A stretch of 18,080 nt of DNA, from positions 1 to 18,080 of the forward strand of contig CAAESW010000041.1 in the NCBI GenBank assembly GCA_900758845.1, given 5' to 3'. A program made the position numbers and the translations under genes. Below are positions 13,628 through 18,080 of this stretch, piece by piece; position 1 is the stretch's first letter, and every line of letters begins with the position of its first letter. Origin of the DNA: an uncultured Collinsella sp. Its GTDB lineage: Bacteria > Actinomycetota > Coriobacteriia > Coriobacteriales > Coriobacteriaceae. The notes beneath the pieces are model-generated. The model searched no databases and was not told the origin of the DNA. It was given only the letters and a program-made list of their open reading frames with translations.

Positions 13628-14722
13628 ATGGATTTACTGATTGATATTCTGCTCGACGCCGGCAAGGACACGCTGTCGTTGGTGCCGTTTTTGTTGGTGA
13701 CGTATTTGGCTCTTGAAACCCTTGAGCACGTTGCGGGCGATCGCGTCAACGGCGCTATCAAGCGCGCCGGCGCCGCGGGCCCCGTGGTTGGCTCGCTGCT
13801 GGGCATGGTGCCGCAGTGCGGATTTTCGGCCATGGCGGCAACGCTGTACGCCGGCCGTGTCGTGACGCTGGGCACGCTGGTTGCCGTGTTCCTCTCGACC
13901 TCAGACGAGATGTTGCCGCTGTTGCTCGCCGAGCAAGTTCCCGTGCAGACCATGGCGATGCTGCTCGCGTCGAAGGCGCTGATCGCTCTGGTCACGGGCT
14001 TTATCGTGGATGCGGCTATCCGCGGCCTTCGTCGTAATGCCCGCGCGCATGCGGCGATTCGCCGTACCGTGCTGGGGACCGCTGCCAATCCGGCTCATGT
14101 GAACTGCGCGCACGACGACCATACCGGGGGCGACATCATTGACGAAGTGGCCGAGGCGGGCGTGAGTGCCGATCACATCCATGAGCTGTGCGAGCGCGAC
14201 CATTGCGGCTGTGACGAGGATGAGGACGAGCGCGGACATGGGCACGGCCACGAACACGGCCACGACCATGGTCACGCGGACGAGCACGAGCACCACCACG
14301 ACCACAGCCACTCTCACGAGGGCACGCCCGTTCTGTCGATCATCCGCAGCGCGATCACGCACACCGTGCAGGTGTCGGTATTCATTTTCCTGGTGACGTT
14401 GATTCTGGTCGCCGTCCTCGAGACCTTTGGCGAGTCCGCAATCGAGCAGTTCCTGCGCGGCAATGAGACGCTCGCCGTCCTGGGCTCGGCGCTTGTCGGT
14501 CTGATCCCCAACTGCTCTGCTAGCGTCGTTATTACGCAGTTGTACCTCGAAGGTGCGCTGCAGCTGGCGCCGATGCTTGCCGGCACGCTCATTTCCGCCG
14601 GCGTGGGCTACCTGGTCCTGTTCCGTACCAACCGCAGCGCTCGCGAAAACGCCGTGTTCCTGGTCATGATGTACGTCATCGGCGCCGGCTGGGGACTCAT
14701 CCTCTCCGCCTTCGGGCTCTAA
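13628..14722 (+). CDS. Putative manganese/heavy-metal exporter (ArsP_2-like, 10-TM family)
   Basis: This 364-aa membrane protein consists of two homologous halves. The first carries GMVPQCGFSA (59-68), the second GLIPNCSASV (291-300), each in a helix-break context with a conserved Pro and Cys typical of the putative heavy-metal or manganese exporter family (PF11449-like). Between them lies a cytoplasmic or periplasmic loop (about 150-235) with 14 histidines between 204 and 230 and Cys160, Cys188, Cys193 and Cys195, clearly a metal-binding stretch. Hydrophobic segments occur near 15-33, 52-75, 80-100, 107-130, 248-266, 283-302, 312-332 and 342-362. The ATG at 13628 has AAAGG about 12 bp upstream, a loose ribosome site. 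The promoter shares a motif with the DtxR-type regulator gene. Substrate assignment rests on family naming and context. Confidence 0.8.
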   Translation: MDLLIDILLDAGKDTLSLVPFLLVTYLALETLEHVAGDRVNGAIKRAGAAGPVVGSLLGMVPQCGFSAMAATLYAGRVVTLGTLVAVFLSTSDEMLPLLLAEQVPVQTMAMLLASKALIALVTGFIVDAAIRGLRRNARAHAAIRRTVLGTAANPAHVNCAHDDHTGGDIIDEVAEAGVSADHIHELCERDHCGCDEDEDERGHGHGHEHGHDHGHADEHEHHHDHSHSHEGTPVLSIIRSAITHTVQVSVFIFLVTLILVAVLETFGESAIEQFLRGNETLAVLGSALVGLIPNCSASVVITQLYLEGALQLAPMLAGTLISAGVGYLVLFRTNRSARENAVFLVMMYVIGAGWGLILSAFGL

Positions 14723-14741
14723 GCCCAAAAATCTGCCTTGT

Positions 14742-15224
14742 TTAGCGCAACAGCTCGGCGAGGTTGCGCTTAAAGCGGGCGCGGTCTTCGCTGGTGAAGG
14801 CTGCCGGACCGCGGGTGCGTCCCCCGGCGCGGCGCACCTTCTTTTCCTCGTGGCGAATAAATAGTTGCATGTCGATGGTCGCCTTATCGTAGACGCGCCC
14901 GCGCACGCCGATGGCGGCGGCATCGCGTCCGAGCACCATGCTTGCCAGGCCTATGTCCTGCGTCACGACCACGTCGCCTGCCTGCAGGCGCTCGACAATG
15001 GCAAAGTCGGCACTATCGGTTCCCACACTCACATCGAGCGTCGTGACCCAAAAGCCCCGACGCGCGTGCTCGGCATCGCGCGGATCGTCGCGGCGAATGT
15101 GGCGTTCCAGGTTCTGCGTGCTGTTGCCGGCGATAACAACGGCGACGCCCGCCCGCCGCGCGCAGTCAATCGACTCGCGCGTGACCGGGCAGGCGTCGGC
15201 ATCAATAAAAAGTGTCTTTGGCAT
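14742..15224 (-). CDS. YaiI/YqxD family protein (DUF188, UPF0178)
   Basis: This 160-aa protein begins LFIDADACPVT with Asp8, Asp10, Cys12 and Pro13, and continues with TDSADFAIVERLQAGDVVVTQDIGLA (about 69-94), both hallmark segments of the UPF0178 family. The fold is PIN-like, which suggests a nuclease or nucleic-acid role, but the family's function is not established. Its ATG abuts the TAG stop of the upstream membrane protein gene with no gap, so translation is probably coupled. The tail from about 130 is basic. It converges with the exporter gene, with only 19 bp between the two stops. Confidence 0.9.
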   Translation of the reverse strand: MPKTLFIDADACPVTRESIDCARRAGVAVVIAGNSTQNLERHIRRDDPRDAEHARRGFWVTTLDVSVGTDSADFAIVERLQAGDVVVTQDIGLASMVLGRDAAAIGVRGRVYDKATIDMQLFIRHEEKKVRRAGGRTRGPAAFTSEDRARFKRNLAELLR

Positions 15225-15827
15225 CTAACGCACCAGTTTGCCAAACTGAATGGCGCGGACAATCAGCGCCACGCCAAACACCAGCAGCGCGGCACCGCTA
15301 AAGATGACGAGCATCTTGGCCGACCACAGCGGATAGATAAACACGAACATGCCCGCGATGATGGAGAGTGCGCCGCTCAGGATGGCGAGGGCGCGGTTGG
15401 CGGAAAGCTCGGACTCCAGAATGGACATGACGCCCTCGACGATCCAGCCAAAGCCGGCGACGACCACAACAAGCGTGGTGAGCGTCGCGGTTGAGAAGGC
15501 CTGGTTGCGTAGGATTATGACGCCGCCCAGAATGATGAGCAGGTTGGAGATGATGCTCGTCACGCGCCAGCCGGTGGGCAGCAGCGGCTCGAAAACAGCG
15601 GTAAACAGCCTGATCGCGGCCGTGATCACAAAGTAGATGCCCAAGACGGTCGTTAGGAAGACGAGGGACTTGGCGGGCGCAAACAGCAGCGCGATGCCGG
15701 CGACGAGCGCCAAGACGCCCGTGATGGCGTAAATCCAGCGCACGGCCTTGACGGCCTTGCCTGCCATGCTTTTCTCGTCAAATCCAAACGCGCTCGATTG
15801 CTTGTCATCGTTCTTAAAGATGCCCAT
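15225..15827 (-). CDS. HdeD/DUF308-family small membrane protein
   Basis: This 200-aa protein has a short polar N-terminus (1-28) and six hydrophobic segments near 32-50, 54-74, 91-107, 113-133, 146-166 and 172-192, in the paired arrangement of DUF308/HdeD proteins. HdeD in enterobacteria is linked to acid stress; a role here is unknown. I place the start at 15827 because GGAAAGGAGG precedes it with ideal spacing; the open frame continues 38 codons upstream but that part lacks a ribosome site. The gene is followed without a gap by the YaiI-type gene. Its promoter lies in the 235-bp divergent region shared with the nitroreductase gene. Confidence 0.85.
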   Translation of the reverse strand: MGIFKNDDKQSSAFGFDEKSMAGKAVKAVRWIYAITGVLALVAGIALLFAPAKSLVFLTTVLGIYFVITAAIRLFTAVFEPLLPTGWRVTSIISNLLIILGGVIILRNQAFSTATLTTLVVVVAGFGWIVEGVMSILESELSANRALAILSGALSIIAGMFVFIYPLWSAKMLVIFSGAALLVFGVALIVRAIQFGKLVR

Positions 15828-15908
15828 GATGCCTCCTTTCCGTGCGGCGTAAGCCGTAGCTCTTGCAACCAGTATCGCCCAAGGGCGCCGTCGCGTGGGG
15901 CGGAAAGG

Positions 15909-15937
15909 GCGAATTGGAGCCTCACCTTCGCGAATTG
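15909..15937. repeat. Direct repeat GCGAATTG
   Basis: GCGAATTG occurs at 15909-15916 and again at 15930-15937, 21 bp apart or about two helical turns, in the divergent promoter region. This is a possible regulator site. Confidence 0.35.
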
Positions 15938-16014
15938 TCACCTTTGTTCCCGTTTGGATGTGGGATATTCAACAGATGTAGAACATTACAGCTCTGTTCG
16001 TTATTGCCTACGTT

Positions 16015-16033
16015 TTAGGTTAGATTTTCTTAA
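16015..16033. promoter_or_regulatory. DtxR/IdeR-box-like sequence before the nitroreductase gene
   Basis: The left half TTAGGTTAG is identical to the DtxR/IdeR box left half, and the 19-mer matches the consensus in 14 positions. It ends within the perfect palindrome TTCTTAAGAA (16027-16036). It lies 30 bp before the start codon. Regulation is speculative. Confidence 0.3.
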
Positions 16034-16062
16034 GAACAATTGGCTTTTATTGAGGGGTCCCT

Positions 16063-16734
16063 ATGAACGAAACAGTTCCCGCGGCGCCGGTAAGCGCTGA
16101 GTCGATGGCAAAACAGGGTTGCAAAAAGCTTGGCCTGGACACGTTTGACGCGCTGGTCCGCCGCGCCCGCACGTGCCGCCGATTTGACGAGTCCATGCGC
16201 GTACCGCGCGAGTTTTTGCTCGAGCTGGCGGAGCTGGCGCACCTGGCCCCTTGCGGCGCCAACGCTCAGCGCCTGCGCTTTCATGTGGTGAGTGGTGCAG
16301 AGGACTGCGCTCGCGTGTTTGACGAGCTCGCGTGGGCCGGTGCGCTCAAGGACTGGCCGGGTCCCGATGAGGGCGAGCTCCCGACCGGTTACATCGCGAT
16401 TCTTGCCGAGCGCGCTGTTCCGGGTAAGCCCGCCGCGCCCATCACCGAGGTCGACACGGGCATTGCCGCCCAGACGATGATGCTCGCCGCGCGCAGCGCC
16501 ACGCCCGAGGTGGCGGCCTGCATGTTCAAGGCCTTTACGCCCCGCGCGATCGACGCCATGGGACTCGATAACGACAAATACGAGCTTAAGCTGATCATGG
16601 CTTTTGGCGTGCCAGCCGAGACGCAGGTGATCGACGCAATCGATTCCAACCCCGACGGCTCTATCAATTACTGGCGCGATGAGGCGCAGGTGCATCACGT
16701 GCCCAAGCGTCCGCTTGCCGACGTGCTGCTGTAG
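16063..16734 (+). CDS. Nitroreductase-family flavoprotein
   Basis: This 223-aa protein carries the FMN-binding start of the nitroreductase fold, RRARTCRRFDES (33-44), and APCGANAQRLRFHVV (62-76), where the family usually has SP(S)xxNxQPWxFxVV. The middle part EVDTGIAAQTMMLAARSA fits the helix with the conserved dimer-interface contacts. Such enzymes reduce nitro compounds, quinones or flavins with NAD(P)H, and the true substrate is unknown. The start at 16063 follows GAGGGG. About 25 residues precede the domain, which is a little longer than usual. It is followed by a REP-like palindrome and two histidine phosphatases on the same strand. Confidence 0.82.
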   Translation: MNETVPAAPVSAESMAKQGCKKLGLDTFDALVRRARTCRRFDESMRVPREFLLELAELAHLAPCGANAQRLRFHVVSGAEDCARVFDELAWAGALKDWPGPDEGELPTGYIAILAERAVPGKPAAPITEVDTGIAAQTMMLAARSATPEVAACMFKAFTPRAIDAMGLDNDKYELKLIMAFGVPAETQVIDAIDSNPDGSINYWRDEAQVHHVPKRPLADVLL

Positions 16735-16768
16735 TTGCGCTTCGTTGCGGCGTGATCCGGCGGCAAAA

Positions 16769-16801
16769 CCACCACAAAGGTGCCTGTCCCCTTTGTGGTG
16801 G
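16769..16801. repeat. REP-like palindrome, copy 2
   Basis: This 33-nt palindrome has perfect 11-nt outer arms CCACCACAAAG and CTTTGTGGTGG. Its reverse complement differs from copy 1 (4075-4107) at only two positions. It lies between the nitroreductase gene and the first phosphatase gene, ending 16 bp before the latter's start. Confidence 0.75.
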
Positions 16802-16817
16802 TGCGAGGGGAGGGCGT

Positions 16818-17360
16818 GTGGCCGATCTGTATTTGGTACGGCATGGGCAGACCGAGTTCAATGTGAAGAACATTTTGCAGGGCTGGCACGATTCGCCGTT
16901 GACGGCGCGCGGGCGCGAGCAGGCGCTGGCGACGTGTGCGGCGTTCGAGGACCGCGGCGTGACCTTTGACCATGTGTATTCGTCTCCGTTTGGGCGGGCG
17001 CGGTGTACGGCCGAGCTGATTGTTGGCGAGGGCCGTACCATAGAGCTGGTCGATGACCTGCGCGAGTGGCATTTGGGATCGTTGGAGGGCACATCAAACC
17101 GCGAGATGCCGGCGCAGCCCTGGGGCGATTATCCGGTTGCCTTTGGTGGCGAGTCGGAAAGTGAGCTTCGTGCACGTATGGTCGCGGCGCTGTCCCGCAT
17201 CATGGCCCGGCCCTGGCACGACTGCGTGCTGGCCGTCTCCCACGGCTCAGCCTGCCAGGAGTTTCTTAGATGCGCGACTGGCAGGGGAGAGCAACCAGAC
17301 AACGGTGCCGTGCTTCATTTTGGCTATTTCGACGGGGCGTTTTCGCTCTTGGGTTGGTAA
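16818..17360 (+). CDS. Histidine phosphatase superfamily protein (first of a tandem pair)
   Basis: This 180-aa protein of the phosphoglycerate-mutase-like branch carries the catalytic LVRHGQT with His9. The phosphate-pocket Arg is probably in SSPFGRARCTAE, the acid is in REWHLGSLEG, and the second His is in VSHGSA. Such enzymes remove phosphate from small molecules, and the substrate is not predictable. I choose the GTG at 16818, preceded by GAGGGGAGGG; the open frame upstream runs through the REP-like palindrome and is unlikely to be coding. The next gene, 20 bp on, is a clear paralogue. Confidence 0.87.
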   Translation: MADLYLVRHGQTEFNVKNILQGWHDSPLTARGREQALATCAAFEDRGVTFDHVYSSPFGRARCTAELIVGEGRTIELVDDLREWHLGSLEGTSNREMPAQPWGDYPVAFGGESESELRARMVAALSRIMARPWHDCVLAVSHGSACQEFLRCATGRGEQPDNGAVLHFGYFDGAFSLLGW

Positions 17361-17380
17361 CAAACGAAAGGACCCCCCCT

Positions 17381-18016
17381 ATGAATAAAGACCTGTACCT
17401 GGTTCGTCATGGACAGACGATATTTAACCTCAAGCGCATTATTCAGGGCTGGAGTGACTCGCCGCTTACGCAGCTGGGATGCGACCAGGCGGCGCGCGCC
17501 GGCATGTTCTTGCGTGCGCGCGGCATTGAGCCCGATCATGCCTACACCTCGACGCTGCATCGCACCGAGCAGACTATCGCCAACCTGTGGCCGGGCCTTG
17601 CCTACGAGCGCCTAGACGGCCTGCGCGAGTGGTTCTTTGGCGATTTTGAAGCCGAGCGCGTGATGCTGATGCCCGAGCGCCCGTGGCGCGATTTCTATCG
17701 CCAGTTTGGCGGCGAGGGTCAGATGCAGGTGCGCGAGCGCATGGTGGCGACGTTGACCGAGCTTATGCAGCGACAGGACCATACGTGCGTGCTCGCGGTA
17801 AGCCACGGCTCGGCTATCAAGGAGTTCATGGATCACGTGAAGGGCGCGGCGGCAGACGAGCGCGACCGCGTGCCGGGCAATTGCTCGGTGCTGCACTTTG
17901 CGTTTGATGATGCGACGGATACGTTTGAACTGGTTGAGATCTTTACGCAGGAAGACTACGCGCACGAGCTGGGGCTTGAGCCGCTCGTGGCGGCAGCGGG
18001 TCCGCAGCGGGGGTAG
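17381..18016 (+). CDS. Histidine phosphatase superfamily protein (second of a tandem pair)
   Basis: This 211-aa protein has the same architecture as its upstream neighbour: LVRHGQT with His9, a near-identical QGW-x-DSPLT segment, LREWFFGDFEAE with the acid residue, and VSHGSA with the second His. The start at 17381 follows GAAAGGA. The C-terminus is about 30 residues longer than in the first copy. The two genes are a tandem duplication that has diverged considerably outside the active site, so they probably differ in substrate. They are separated by 20 bp and are likely one operon. Confidence 0.9.
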   Translation: MNKDLYLVRHGQTIFNLKRIIQGWSDSPLTQLGCDQAARAGMFLRARGIEPDHAYTSTLHRTEQTIANLWPGLAYERLDGLREWFFGDFEAERVMLMPERPWRDFYRQFGGEGQMQVRERMVATLTELMQRQDHTCVLAVSHGSAIKEFMDHVKGAAADERDRVPGNCSVLHFAFDDATDTFELVEIFTQEDYAHELGLEPLVAAAGPQRG

Positions 18017-18029
18017 CGCGGGCGTGGCG

Positions 18030-18080
18030 ATGCGGTTTGCCGACATCATTGCTCGATGTGAAAGGGGCGGGGATGCATGC
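18030..18080 (+). CDS. Possible start of a further gene, cut by the window end
   Basis: An open frame from the ATG at 18030 (or an in-frame GTG at 18024) runs to the last base and encodes MRFADIIARCERGGDAC. A G-rich stretch at 18007-18013 could serve as its ribosome site. It is too short to recognise a family, and it might be chance. Confidence 0.35.
   Translation, partial: MRFADIIARCERGGDAC

Noticed and set aside
16752..16817. Longer start for the first histidine phosphatase
   Set aside because: It would translate the REP-like palindrome. The GTG at 16818 has a strong ribosome site and puts LVRHGQT at the expected distance from the N-terminus.

Overview
The window looks like chromosomal DNA from a high-GC gut actinobacterium, most likely Coriobacteriia and close to Collinsella. 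I infer this from the GC-rich codon use, the protein flavour (Tat-type PstS lipoprotein, a large ABC-F protein, paired histidine phosphatases) and the GGGAC-type palindromes between genes. No rRNA or other marker gene confirms it.

Layout. 1-96: 3' end of an IS3-type insertion sequence (transposase tail plus right end). 303-3963: phosphate uptake operon pstS-pstC-pstA-pstB, tightly packed, closed by a strong intrinsic terminator (4020-4057) and without phoU. 4169-6805: ABC-F ATPase followed by a Cof-type HAD phosphatase. 7018-7407: DtxR/MntR-type metalloregulator. 7408-7824: 417 bp without a gene, holding two short hairpins, a degenerate tRNA-like stretch and a 127-nt hairpin. 10525-7825 (minus strand): zinc/cadmium efflux operon of an ArsR/SmtB sensor, a free-standing HMA metallochaperone and a P1B ATPase. 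It has a consensus promoter and three related ArsR operators. 10600-12410: AT-richer island with one minus-strand gene, a VSR/DUF559-like nuclease-fold protein, ringed by three copies of a ~24-bp motif. 13456-12488 (minus): DnaQ-fold 3'-5' exonuclease. 13628-14722: two-repeat membrane protein of the putative manganese/heavy-metal exporter family with a His-rich loop. 15827-14742 (minus): DUF308/HdeD-like membrane protein, then a YaiI/YqxD protein with start and stop codons abutting. 16063-18016 (plus): nitroreductase-family protein and two tandem histidine phosphatases. A possible further gene starts at 18030 and runs off the end.

How it fits together. Metal homeostasis is the recurring theme. 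The zinc operon is self-regulated through visible operators. A 15-bp sequence is shared (14/15) between the promoters of the DtxR-type regulator and the exporter at 13628, which suggests the regulator controls both itself and the exporter. The least understood part is the 10.6-12.4 kb island, where a nuclease-fold gene of unknown role has its start codon inside a dyad and a possible leaderless promoter.
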